Shown: positions 22,279-30,643 of the stretch, piece by piece | Layout: every line of letters starts with the position of its first letter | Numbering within the stretch: position 1 is the first letter of the stretch | Assembly (NCBI GenBank): GCA_020639295.1 | Contig: JACKGY010000008.1 | Coordinates: forward strand, 62,001 to 126,000 | DNA length: 64,000 bases | Reading direction: 5' to 3' | DNA from: Planctomycetota bacterium | Lineage (GTDB): Bacteria; Planctomycetota; GCA-002687715; DRQF01 | Position numbers and translations under genes: made by a program | The notes under the pieces: model-generated | The model's input: the letters and a program-made list of their open reading frames with translations, nothing else | Told to the model about the DNA's origin: nothing | Databases searched by the model: none

Positions 22279-23904
22279 ATGGAACGCGAACAACTGAGTG
22301 TAGACGTCCTCTTCGTCGGCGCCGGTCCCGCCAACCTGGCGGCCGCCTACCGTCTCGCCAAGACCCTGGAAGCCCAGGGCCGCGAGGCCGAGATCGCCAT
22401 CATCGAGAAGGGTCAGTCGGTCGGCGACCACATCCTCAGCGGCGGCATCATGGACCCGCGCGCCGTCGAGGAACTCTTCGGCCCCGACTGGCGCGACGAG
22501 ATCCCGGTGGACGGGCCGGTCCGCGGCGAGTCGGTCTTCTTCATGACCGAGACCCTGGCGATCCCCTTCCCCATCGTGCCGCCGACCCTCCACAACGAAG
22601 GCTGCTACATCGTCAGCCTGTCGAAGATCTGCGCCGCGCTGAAGGACAAGCTCGAGGCCATGGGGGTCATGATCTGCGAGGGCTTCCCCGGCAAGGAACT
22701 GCTCTTCGACGGCGATCGGGTCGTCGGCGTGCGCACGATGGACATGGGCCTGGACCGGAACGGTCAGCCCGGTCCGAGCTTCCAGCCCGGCACCGACATG
22801 TTCGCCAAGGTCACGGTCCTGGGCGAAGGCACGCGTGGCTCGCTGACCAAGAGCCTGGTCGATCGCCTCGGCCTCGCCGGCCCGAACCCGCAGATCTACG
22901 GGACCGGGATCAAGGAGATCTGGGACATCCCCGCCGGCCGGGTCTATCCCGGCCAGGTCTGGCACAGCGCCGGCTGGCCCCTCACCAACGACCAGTACGG
23001 CGGCTCCTGGATGTACGCCATGTCCGAGACGCGGGTCTCGATCGGCTTCGTCTCGGCGCTCGACTCGGGCGATCCCACCTTCGATCCCTACCAGACCATG
23101 CAGCGCTGGAAGACCCATCCGAAGATCAAGGGTCTCCTCGAGGGCGGCAGCCTGGTGCGGTCCGGCGCCAAGACCGTGCCCGAGGGCGGCTACTGGTCGC
23201 GGCCGCGGAGCTTCGGCGATGGCTTCCTGATCATCGGCGACTCCGGCAGCCTGCTGAACATCGCCCGCCTGAAGGGCATCCATACCGCGATCAAGTCGGG
23301 CATGCTGGCCGCCGACACCATCGTCGACTGCCTCGCGCTCGACGACTTCGGCGCCGGCCGGCTGTCGCTCTACGAGAGCATGTTCGAGCAGTCCTGGCTC
23401 GGCGAGGAGCTACGCAAGAACCGCAACTTCCGCGCCTACTTCCAGCAGGGCTTCTGGGCCGGTGGCCTGCTCAACGGCATCGCCATGCTCTTCGGCGGCC
23501 GCATCTTCCGCGACCGCGTTCCGCTCCACGCCGACTGCGAGGCCATGAAGCCGGCCCACTGGGGCAAGGAGCCGATGGCGGTGGACGGCAAGCTCACCTT
23601 CGACAAGGTCACCGGCGTCTACAACGCCGGCGCGATCCACGAGGAGCAGCAGCCGAGCCACCTGGTGATCGCCGACACCTCGATCTGCGTCACGCGTTGC
23701 GCCGAGGAGTACGGCAACCCCTGCGAGAGCTTCTGCCCGGCCGACGTCTACGAGATCGCGACCGGCGACGACGGCGGCAAGCGCATGCAGATCAACTTCT
23801 CGAACTGCGTGCACTGCAAGACCTGCGACGTGGCCGATCCCTACCAGCTCATCACCTGGACCGTGCCGACCGACGCCGGCGGTCCCAAGTACATGGGCAT
23901 GTGA
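22279..23904 (+). CDS. Electron-transfer flavoprotein:ubiquinone oxidoreductase
   Basis: The protein has 541 residues, close to the family length. It passes electrons from reduced ETF (from fatty-acid and amino-acid dehydrogenases) to the quinone pool at the membrane. The N-terminal FAD-binding motif is GAGPANLAAA. Family motifs IIEKGQSVGDHILSGG and VLGEGTRGSLTK follow. The C-terminal ferredoxin-like domain has the [4Fe-4S] ligands in CAEEYGNPCESFCP and NCVHCKTCD. The ATG at 22279 matches the family start. The ETF subunits themselves are not in this window. Confidence 0.95.
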   Translation: MEREQLSVDVLFVGAGPANLAAAYRLAKTLEAQGREAEIAIIEKGQSVGDHILSGGIMDPRAVEELFGPDWRDEIPVDGPVRGESVFFMTETLAIPFPIVPPTLHNEGCYIVSLSKICAALKDKLEAMGVMICEGFPGKELLFDGDRVVGVRTMDMGLDRNGQPGPSFQPGTDMFAKVTVLGEGTRGSLTKSLVDRLGLAGPNPQIYGTGIKEIWDIPAGRVYPGQVWHSAGWPLTNDQYGGSWMYAMSETRVSIGFVSALDSGDPTFDPYQTMQRWKTHPKIKGLLEGGSLVRSGAKTVPEGGYWSRPRSFGDGFLIIGDSGSLLNIARLKGIHTAIKSGMLAADTIVDCLALDDFGAGRLSLYESMFEQSWLGEELRKNRNFRAYFQQGFWAGGLLNGIAMLFGGRIFRDRVPLHADCEAMKPAHWGKEPMAVDGKLTFDKVTGVYNAGAIHEEQQPSHLVIADTSICVTRCAEEYGNPCESFCPADVYEIATGDDGGKRMQINFSNCVHCKTCDVADPYQLITWTVPTDAGGPKYMGM

Positions 23905-23919
23905 TTCGCCCTCCGCGTC

Positions 23920-23947
23920 GGCCCGACCGGCTTCGGCCGGCCGGGCC
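23920..23947. terminator. TTCG-loop hairpin between convergent genes
   Basis: A 12-bp stem with one mismatch (23920-23931 with 23936-23947) closes a TTCG tetraloop. It lies between the ends of ETF-QO (plus) and the HEAT-repeat gene (minus). Confidence 0.65.
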
Positions 23948-23971
23948 GGCCGCCGCGCCCCGTCCCTTCGC

Positions 23972-26500
23972 TCAGCGCTCGAGCGAGCCGTCCTCGCGCC
24001 ACCAGGCCAGCCAGGACGCGACGTCCTCCGCCTTCCGCCCGAAGCGTCGCTCGAGATCGAGCTGCACGAAGAGGCCCAGGACCGGTTCATCCAGCATCGC
24101 GATCAGGAGCGGCACCGCGTCCTGCTCGCCGAGATCGACCAGCGACTCGGCGGCCGCGATCCGCACCTCGGCCGCGCCGTCGGTCAGGCGTTCGCGCAGG
24201 AAGGGACGCACCCTCTCCCCTGCCCTCCGGCCGAGGGCGCGGGTGGCCGCCTCGCGGACGAAGTAGCTGGTGTCACGCGTGAGCGTCATCAGCAGGCCGC
24301 CGGCGACCTCGTCGTCGACGGCTCCCAGGCAACGCGCGAGCTGGACCCGCACCATCGCGTCGTCGTCCCGGAGGAAGGCGGTCAGGCGGTCGACCTGGCC
24401 GCGCAGGTCGTAGTGGCAGAGCACCCGCAGGGCCGAGGCGCGCAACCTCGCCTCGCCGGCGTCGAGGCAGCGGAGGATCACCGGCAGGAGCTTGTCGTCG
24501 CGCGGCAGGGCGAAGTCCTCGAGCAGGACGTCCGGCCGCGCGGTCAGGGGATCGGACAGGGCCTCGAGCTCGAGGCCACGGAGATCGTCGCCGAGGCTCG
24601 CGCGGAAGACCCTCATCGCCAGGTCGCCGGCCTGGGGGTCGATCAGGAGCGAGCGCAGGAGGCTCCCCACCACCGTCTGGGGCATCACCAGGCCGTCGCG
24701 CGCGCAGACCAGGAGGAGCTGACGCTGGGCGGCGAGGTCGTCGCCATCGGCCACGCGCCAGGCGATCGCCTGGGTCTCCGGGCCGGCGGCGAGCAGTCTC
24801 GCGACCAGACCCGGTCGGAGCGCCGGATCGTGATCAAGCCGGGCCTCGAGCCAGCCTCGCGCCTCGGAACGACCCCGCGCCAGCGCCCAGATCGCCACCT
24901 CGGCGGCCTCTTCGGCATCGACTCGATCCAGACGGGCGAGCAGGAAGGCGAGGACGAGCTCGTGTCCGTCGTCGCGGAGCGCGCGCACCAGGAGTCGCCC
25001 GTCGCGCCCCTGGCGCAGACCGGCTTCGAGGCCACGGGCCAGGGCGGCGAGCCGACGGCGGCGGGAGGTCCCGAGCCCGGCCAGCGCGGCCTCCAGATCC
25101 TCGGCGCGGCTCGCGCCCGTGATCCGATCGAGATCCGGCCCGGTCTCGCCGGCGACCGGCAGGCAGCGCGGTCGCAGGAGACAGATGGTCTCGGGGTCGT
25201 CCTCGAGATCGAGTCGGCCCCGGTCGAGGCCGGCGAGCATGGCCCGGGCGTCGTCGAGCTTCTCGATCGCGGCCCAGGCCGACTCGGCCTCGGCGCCGTC
25301 ACGGCCGCGCAGGATGCCGAGCTCGACCACGAGCCGGGCCAGGCCCTCGATGTCGCGCGCCGCCAGCGCGTCGGCGAGCCAGTTGTCGGCCCGACCTCTG
25401 ATCGCGTCGGCAAGCTCGGGTCGAGTCGAAGCCATCTCGACGAGGTCCGAGAGCGCGTCGGTGTCGGCCAGGAGGACGCCACGCAGGGTCGGGCTGGCGA
25501 GGCTCGTCTCGACGTCCTCGGCGAGACGACGCAGGACCTCGCCACGGCGCCCGACCGCGCCCAGGAGTTCCAGACCCGGAGCCTCGGCGCGCCCCAGTTC
25601 GAGGGCGATCGCGAGCGCCGCCTCCGAGCCCGGCTCCCGGGCCAGGAGCAGCTCGACCAGGCCCCGGCGCAGGTCGGCCGGCAGCGTCCGGGACGCGACC
25701 ACCGGGTCGGCTCCCTCGCGCTCGAGGGCGGCATGCCAGCCCGCGAGCCAGACCGCGCGCAGCGCCGTGGCGCCGGCCGGGATCATGCCCTCGTCCAGCA
25801 GGGCGCGCTGCGCCGCGAGGTCGCGCCCCGGTAGCTCGCCGAGGAGACGCAGGGCCGGCAACGCGGCCTCGCCGCCGCCGCGCACGATCCGATCGAGGGC
25901 CGCGCGCAGCGGCGCCGAATCGACGATCGCGGCCCGGAGTTCCTCCGGCCCGCCGGCGCCGCGGCGGAGGATCTCGTCGAGCGCGTCGTCGAGCGTCCGG
26001 GACGAGGTGGCCGGGGCAGCGGCGGCCGGACGGGCCTCGAGTTCGGCGATCCGGCTCATGAGGCTCTCCTGCTCGGCGAGCAGGGCCGCGACCCGATCGT
26101 CGCCCGCGCTTCTCGCCTGCGCCTCGGCGTCCGCCATCTGCTGCCGGTTGTCCTCGATCCGGGCCCGGAGCCCGGCGAGGTCCGCCTCGAGCTGGCGCCG
26201 GCCGGCCTCGCCGGCCCCCTTCTCCTCGAGGGCCCGACTGAGGACGTCGGCCTCGGCGAGGAGCTTGGCCTCGACGCTGGCCAGGCGCTGGCGGAGTTCG
26301 CGACCGGCCTCGCCGGCGGCCAGGCGCGCGCCCAGATCCCGGGCGCGCACTTCGGCCTCGCTCAGCGCCGCCCGGACCCGACGCTCGGAGCGCCGGAAGG
26401 CGCTCCGGTCGCGCTCACGCAGCACGAAGCCGAGGACGGCCGCCGCGACGCCGAGGGTGGCGAGCACCGCCAGGATTCCGTTCCAGGTCTTGGTGGTCAT
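23972..26500 (-). CDS. Membrane-anchored coiled-coil HEAT-repeat protein
   Basis: The protein has 842 residues. The N-terminal membrane helix (ILAVLATLGVAAAVLGFVL) is followed by about 150 residues of coiled coil rich in Ala, Glu and Arg. The rest is alpha-helical repeats; the last 180 residues are clear HEAT/PBS-lyase-type units (RASALRVLCHYD, VRVQLARCLGAVDDE, FVREAATRALGRRAG, VRIAAAESLVDLGE). Such repeats bind proteins. No enzyme motif is seen. The start at 26500 places the helix at the N-terminus; longer frames add only low-complexity residues. The neighbour tatD is divergent. Confidence 0.75.
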   Translation of the reverse strand: MTTKTWNGILAVLATLGVAAAVLGFVLRERDRSAFRRSERRVRAALSEAEVRARDLGARLAAGEAGRELRQRLASVEAKLLAEADVLSRALEEKGAGEAGRRQLEADLAGLRARIEDNRQQMADAEAQARSAGDDRVAALLAEQESLMSRIAELEARPAAAAPATSSRTLDDALDEILRRGAGGPEELRAAIVDSAPLRAALDRIVRGGGEAALPALRLLGELPGRDLAAQRALLDEGMIPAGATALRAVWLAGWHAALEREGADPVVASRTLPADLRRGLVELLLAREPGSEAALAIALELGRAEAPGLELLGAVGRRGEVLRRLAEDVETSLASPTLRGVLLADTDALSDLVEMASTRPELADAIRGRADNWLADALAARDIEGLARLVVELGILRGRDGAEAESAWAAIEKLDDARAMLAGLDRGRLDLEDDPETICLLRPRCLPVAGETGPDLDRITGASRAEDLEAALAGLGTSRRRRLAALARGLEAGLRQGRDGRLLVRALRDDGHELVLAFLLARLDRVDAEEAAEVAIWALARGRSEARGWLEARLDHDPALRPGLVARLLAAGPETQAIAWRVADGDDLAAQRQLLLVCARDGLVMPQTVVGSLLRSLLIDPQAGDLAMRVFRASLGDDLRGLELEALSDPLTARPDVLLEDFALPRDDKLLPVILRCLDAGEARLRASALRVLCHYDLRGQVDRLTAFLRDDDAMVRVQLARCLGAVDDEVAGGLLMTLTRDTSYFVREAATRALGRRAGERVRPFLRERLTDGAAEVRIAAAESLVDLGEQDAVPLLIAMLDEPVLGLFVQLDLERRFGRKAEDVASWLAWWREDGSLER

Positions 26501-26644
26501 GGTCCAGGAGGTCGAGAAAGGAGGCCCCCGCTTCCAGCACGGACGCGGTGGCCCCGGTGGTTTCAGTTCGGTCCGCCGGGCGGGCCAGGATAGCTGCTGC
26601 CTCGGGCAGTGTCCACGGAACTGGGCCCTCGCCGGGCCGGGTGG

Positions 26645-26650
26645 TAGGCT
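26645..26650 (+). promoter_or_regulatory. -10-like box (TAGGCT) next to the tatD start
   Basis: TAGGCT ends 5 nt before the ATG at 26656, with no Shine-Dalgarno. It fits the leaderless pattern seen at four other genes in this window, but the match to TATAAT is weak. Confidence 0.3.
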
Positions 26651-26655
26651 CGGCC

Positions 26656-27411
26656 ATGATCGACAGCCACACGCATCTCTACTGGGAGCGCTTCGACGGC
26701 GATCGGAGCGCGGTGATCGATCGGGCCCGCGCGGCCGGGGTCGAGGCCATGATCGTGATCGGCGTCGATCCGCGGTCGAACGCGAGCGCCCTCGAGCTGG
26801 CCCGTTCATCGCCCGACCTGCACGCCTCGGTCGGCTTCCACCCCAACGACCTCGAGGATCTCGACGACGCGGCCTGGAGCCGCCTCGACCAGGACCTCGC
26901 CGACGAGCAGGTGGTGGCGATCGGCGAGACCGGCCTGGACTACTACTGGAAGAAGCCGGTGGCGCCGCAGTTCGAGGCCCTGCATCGCCACTTCGCCCTG
27001 GCCGAGAAACACGACCTGCCGCTGGTGATCCACACCCGCGACTCGATCGACGACCTCCTGGGCGAGATCGAGCGCTGGGGCCGGCCGCTCCGGGGCGTCC
27101 TGCACTGCTTCTCCGGGAATCCGGACCAGGCGCGGCGCGGTCTCGAGCTGGGCTTCGACCTCTCCTTCGCCGGACCGCTCACCTACAAGAAGGCCGAGGA
27201 TCTTCGCCAGGCCTGCGCCGAGGCGCCGATCGAGCGTCTGCACGTCGAGACCGACTGTCCCTTCCTGCCGCCGCAATCCCGGCGGGGCCAGCGCAACGAG
27301 CCGGCCTTCCTGCCCGAGGTCCTGGCGAAGCTGGCCGAGCTGCACCACCTCGACCTCGCCGAGGCCGACCGCCTCACCAGCGCCAACAGCCGCCGTCTCT
27401 TCGCGCTCTGA
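26656..27411 (+). CDS. tatD: TatD family metal-dependent deoxyribonuclease
   Basis: The protein has 251 residues, normal for TatD. It is a TIM-barrel hydrolase with the metal ligands in DSHTHL at the N-terminus, AIGETGLDYYW near residue 95, LVIHTRD near 125, VLHCFSG near 153 and HVETDCPFL near 200. Family members act as 3'-5' exonucleases or DNases in repair and quality control. The ATG at 26656 gives the canonical MIDSHTHL start. Confidence 0.93.
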   Translation: MIDSHTHLYWERFDGDRSAVIDRARAAGVEAMIVIGVDPRSNASALELARSSPDLHASVGFHPNDLEDLDDAAWSRLDQDLADEQVVAIGETGLDYYWKKPVAPQFEALHRHFALAEKHDLPLVIHTRDSIDDLLGEIERWGRPLRGVLHCFSGNPDQARRGLELGFDLSFAGPLTYKKAEDLRQACAEAPIERLHVETDCPFLPPQSRRGQRNEPAFLPEVLAKLAELHHLDLAEADRLTSANSRRLFAL

Positions 27412-27492
27412 GGCGAGGACGGCGGGGGCGTCGGCCCTCCCGCTCGCCGCGCGCGCCGACCGCGTCGGCTTCCGGCCGCGCCCGCGAAAGCC

Positions 27493-27531
27493 CGAACAAA
27501 AGAGAAGGGCGAACCCACGAGGAGTTCGCCC
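27493..27531 (-). terminator. Intrinsic terminator of the pilin gene
   Basis: The 8-bp stem GGGCGAAC/GTTCGCCC (27507-27514 with 27524-27531) has a 9-nt loop. On the minus strand the stem is followed by TTCTCTTTTGTT, the only clear U-tract among the hairpins of this window. Confidence 0.75.
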
Positions 27532-27556
27532 GTCCCAGGTCGGATTGACGCTTGGA

Positions 27557-28267
27557 TCAGTTCAGGGTGACCCAGGTCTCGCCGTCGATGGCGGCATTGC
27601 CCGGATCGATGTTGCCGGTGATGTCACCGCCGCCCGCGCCGGCGGCGTCGAAGGCAGCGTCGGCGACCGGGGCGTTGGCCGCCCCGTCATAGGCCTGGTT
27701 CACCGACTGGTTGGTGTAGAGGATCTCGCCCTGCTGGTTGACGAAGAAGGCGCGGTTGCCGGTCTGGCCGAGGTTGCCCGGCCAGGCATAGGCGCACCAG
27801 GCCAGCTCGGCGTTGTCCGCGTCCGCGACGGCCATGAGGGCGTTACCGACGCCGTCTTCGGCGACGCCGAGACCGGCGGCGTCGGGCAGCCAGATCTGGA
27901 AGATGTAGCCACCCTTGGTGACCATGCCGGCGGCCGTGATGTTGCGGAAGGACGCCGCCAGGACCGGCGGGGTCAGGGTGTTCGCATTGGCGGGACCGCC
28001 GTGCGAGTCGAGCTGATAGAGGCCCGACAGATCGCCGAAGAAACCGTACTCGCCGGTGCCGTCGGAGTCGGCATCGATCGAACCGCCCTGCTGGAACTGA
28101 GCCTGCGCGGAGACGAGCTGACGCAGGGTCGAGATCGCGTTCGACTCGTTGGCAGCGAGTCGAGCGCTCAGCAGGTTCGGCACGGCGATGGCCGCGATGA
28201 TCGCGATGATGGCCACCACGATCATGAGCTCAATGAGGGTAAAACCCTGGTTATTGGACTTCACCAT
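27557..28267 (-). CDS. Type IV pilin / pseudopilin
   Basis: The protein has 236 residues. A short leader, MVKSNNQG, is followed by the prepilin cleavage and methylation motif G|FTLIELMIVVAIIAIIAAIAVP, with Glu5 present. The hydrophobic N-terminal helix is classical. The globular head is acidic and Gly/Ala-rich, with DADSDGTGEYGFFGD, possibly a metal-binding loop. AAGGAG lies 9 nt before the ATG. The gene follows pilT, pilC and a TPR gene on the same strand, so it is probably the major or a major-like pilin, processed by the PilD at 38.4-39.3 kb. It could instead be a type II secretion pseudopilin. Confidence 0.9.
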   Translation of the reverse strand: MVKSNNQGFTLIELMIVVAIIAIIAAIAVPNLLSARLAANESNAISTLRQLVSAQAQFQQGGSIDADSDGTGEYGFFGDLSGLYQLDSHGGPANANTLTPPVLAASFRNITAAGMVTKGGYIFQIWLPDAAGLGVAEDGVGNALMAVADADNAELAWCAYAWPGNLGQTGNRAFFVNQQGEILYTNQSVNQAYDGAANAPVADAAFDAAGAGGGDITGNIDPGNAAIDGETWVTLN

Positions 28268-28284
28268 TACGTGACTCTCCTTTT

Positions 28285-28308
28285 CGCTCAGCGCAATTGA
28301 CGCTCAGC
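28285..28308 (-). promoter_or_regulatory. Short direct repeat just upstream of the pilin gene
   Basis: The 8-bp sequence CGCTCAGC (plus strand) occurs at 28285-28292 and 28301-28308, so the copies are 16 bp apart, within 45 bp of the pilin start. It could bind a regulator in tandem; there is no direct evidence. Confidence 0.3.
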
Positions 28309-28326
28309 AACCAAAACCCACGGGAC

Positions 28327-28460
28327 CAATGCGGTGCACGGCTGCCAGGCCGAGTCGTCGCCGAGGTCCCGCGACCTCGTCCGGATCAATGCGGTGCACG
28401 GCAACACGCCGAGTCGTCGCCGAGATCCGGCCATCCTCTCCCGTTCATGCGGTGCACGGC
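28327..28460. repeat. Three 60-bp-phased direct repeats upstream of the pilin
   Basis: The motif ATGCGGTGCACGGC occurs at 28329-28342, 28389-28402 and 28447-28460. The first two copies also share GCCGAGTCGTCGCCGAG (28349-28365 and 28408-28424). The core GTGCAC is palindromic. The array fills the 226-bp space between the TPR gene end and the pilin start. Confidence 0.75.
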
Positions 28461-28493
28461 CGAGCCGCGTCGCCTGCGCGAGAGCGAATCTGT

Positions 28494-29312
28494 TCATCCG
28501 CCGATGAGTCGACCGACGAGCGGGTGTTCCTTGAGGGAAGACCAGAACTCGTCCTGGGCGAGACGCTTCGCCGCGTTTCCGTCCAGTTCGACGTATCGAC
28601 CGAGCGCCGCCACGGCGCTCTCCTCGTCCCCGGACTCCAGGTAGAGCCGGGCGAGATCCTTCCAGCTGCCACCGGCGCGGCGATCCGTCGCCGGCATCCG
28701 GTCGAGGACGAGCCGGGCATCGGCCGCGCGCCCTTCCTCGATGTAGGCCCCGACCAGGAGCAGGCCGATGGCCAGGTCCTCGGGACCCGAGGCGACCAGC
28801 GCCTCGAAGCGCGTGATGGCCGCCGCGTGATCGCCATCGTCCCAGTCGACGAGACCGGCCAGGCGGCCGCTGTCACGGTCGGCGCCATGCTCGCGCTCGA
28901 AGGCCGCGAGCCTGAGCCGGGCGCCGTCGAGCCGACCGGCGCGCCGCTCGAGATCGACCAGGCTGAGGTCGATGTCACGACGCAGGTTCTCGTCATCCGT
29001 CCGCCGACGCGCCCGCTCGTAGACTCCGATGGCCGCGTCCGTCCGGTCCTGTCGTTCCTCGAGGAGACCGAGCAGGAGCAGCGCGTGCAGGTCGTCGGGC
29101 TCGTGCTTCAGCACGGCCTCGACCTCGGCGCGCGCCGAATCGAAGGCCCCGATCTTCACCAACATGTCCGCGCTGCTCAGGCGCTGCTCGTCGCTGGCCT
29201 CGGGCTGGTGGAACCAGCCCAGCCAGGTGAGCAGGGAGACCGCCAGGAGTCCGCCCGGATAGAGGATCAGGCGAAGCGCAGGCGAGCCGTTCTTGTACAG
29301 CGGGATCGGCAT
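28494..29312 (-). CDS. Membrane-anchored TPR protein of the pilus cluster
   Basis: The protein has 272 residues. One N-terminal membrane helix (LRLILYPGGLLAVSLLTWLGW) is followed by tetratricopeptide-type helical repeats covering nearly all the rest (AFDSARAEVEAVLKHEPDD, DLHALLLLGLLEERQDR, DLARLYLESGDEESAVAAL). TPR proteins scaffold assemblies. Its place between pilC and the pilin suggests a pilus assembly accessory role similar to PilF/TgpA-type scaffolds; this is inference from position. No lipobox is present. Confidence 0.75.
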   Translation of the reverse strand: MPIPLYKNGSPALRLILYPGGLLAVSLLTWLGWFHQPEASDEQRLSSADMLVKIGAFDSARAEVEAVLKHEPDDLHALLLLGLLEERQDRTDAAIGVYERARRRTDDENLRRDIDLSLVDLERRAGRLDGARLRLAAFEREHGADRDSGRLAGLVDWDDGDHAAAITRFEALVASGPEDLAIGLLLVGAYIEEGRAADARLVLDRMPATDRRAGGSWKDLARLYLESGDEESAVAALGRYVELDGNAAKRLAQDEFWSSLKEHPLVGRLIGG

Positions 29313-29406
29313 TTCGGGTCTCGGGCACGGCGGTCACTCCCGGGGGAGCGATCGCTCTTCATCTCTTCGTCCATACGGAGACGGGTCTTTAGAGAATGCC
29401 GGGCTC

Positions 29407-30621
29407 CTACTTCGGGGTCAGCGAACTCTGCAGCTTCATGATCGGGAGGAACACCGCCATGACGATGCCACCCACCATGATGCCCATGAAGGCGATCATC
29501 AGCGGTTCGATCAGGCTGGTGAGGGCCTTCACCTCGGCCTCCACCTGCTGGTCGTAGAAATCGGAGATCTTGCCGAGGAGGTGCTCGAGGGCACCGGAAC
29601 GCTCACCGATGCCCACCATGCGGGTCACCATCGGCGGGAAGATCCAGTGCTGCGCGAGCGGCTCGGCCAGGGTCTCGCCCTGGCGGACGTGCTCGAGCGA
29701 CTCGCGCACGGCCCGGCTGACCAGGGTGTTGCCGGCGGTGTCGGCGACGATCTCGAGCGAGCCGAGGATCGGCACGCCGCTCTTGATCAGGGTCGAGAAG
29801 GTCCGCGAGAAGCGCGACAGCGCCACCTTGCGGAACAGGGGCCCGAACACCGGCAGTCGGACCACGAGCTGGTCGAAGAAGGCCCGTCCCGAGGCCGTCT
29901 GCTTCCAGGCCTTGCAGCCGACGACGAGCCCGGCCGCGCCGCCGAAGCAGACCAGCACGTTGGCCTTCATGAACAGCGAGATGCTCATCACCATGACGGT
30001 GAAGCCGGGCAGCTCGATGTCGAGGCCGTCGAAGATGTCCTTGAACTTCGGCACGATCACGATCATCAGGAACATCGTGATGGCGCTGACCATGACCAGC
30101 GAGACCACGGGATAGGTCATCGCCGACTTGATCTCGCGCTTGAGCGCGGCGCTGGCCTCGAGGTACTCGGCCAGACGGTTGAGGATCTCGTCGAGCTGAC
30201 CGGAGGCCTCGCCGGCCCGCACCATGCTGACATAGATGTCGGAGAAGACCCTCGAGTGCTTGCCCATCGCGGCCGAGAGGTCGCTACCGCCCCGGATGTC
30301 GTCGATGACCATGCGCACGCAGTTGGCGAAGCCGGGCGACTGGGCCTGCTCGCGGAGGATCTCGAGGCACTCCAGGAGCGGGATGCCCGCCGAGACCATG
30401 GTCGCGAGCTGACGGGTGAAGAGTTCGAGCTCGCCCTTCTTGGCGCTGGGCTTGGCGCGCGGATTCGCCTTGTGGGTGCTCCCGCCCAGCTCCTTCATCT
30501 TCAGGATGACCAGGTTCTGGCGCTTGAGCTTCTGCGACGCCTCGTCCTGGCTGCCACTGATGATGGTGCCGGTGACGACCTCGCCCGCCGCGTTCTTGGC
30601 CTTGTACTTGAAACTCGCCAT
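29407..30621 (-). CDS. pilC: Type IV pilus inner-membrane platform protein PilC
   Basis: The protein has 404 residues, normal for PilC/GspF. The N-terminal ASFKYKAKNAAGEVVTG and two repeated GspF domains are clear, with family motifs FTRQLATMVSAGIPLLECL near residue 70 and FSRTFSTLIKSGVPILGSLE near 275. Three membrane helices are predicted, the last near the C-terminus (IAFMGIMVGGIVMAVFLPI). It is the rotor platform that couples the PilT/PilB ATPases to pilin insertion. It starts 22 bp after pilT and is surely cotranscribed. Confidence 0.95.
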   Translation of the reverse strand: MASFKYKAKNAAGEVVTGTIISGSQDEASQKLKRQNLVILKMKELGGSTHKANPRAKPSAKKGELELFTRQLATMVSAGIPLLECLEILREQAQSPGFANCVRMVIDDIRGGSDLSAAMGKHSRVFSDIYVSMVRAGEASGQLDEILNRLAEYLEASAALKREIKSAMTYPVVSLVMVSAITMFLMIVIVPKFKDIFDGLDIELPGFTVMVMSISLFMKANVLVCFGGAAGLVVGCKAWKQTASGRAFFDQLVVRLPVFGPLFRKVALSRFSRTFSTLIKSGVPILGSLEIVADTAGNTLVSRAVRESLEHVRQGETLAEPLAQHWIFPPMVTRMVGIGERSGALEHLLGKISDFYDQQVEAEVKALTSLIEPLMIAFMGIMVGGIVMAVFLPIMKLQSSLTPK

Positions 30622-30643
30622 GAGGGTGCTTCCCTTCCCGGGT

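Noticed and set aside
28268..28326. Sigma-54 promoter for the pilin gene
   Set aside because: A TGG...TTGC-like pair exists, but the GG-to-GC spacing is not the required 10 bp.
28327..28460. Short CRISPR array
   Set aside because: Only three imperfect copies, partly repeated spacers and no cas genes.
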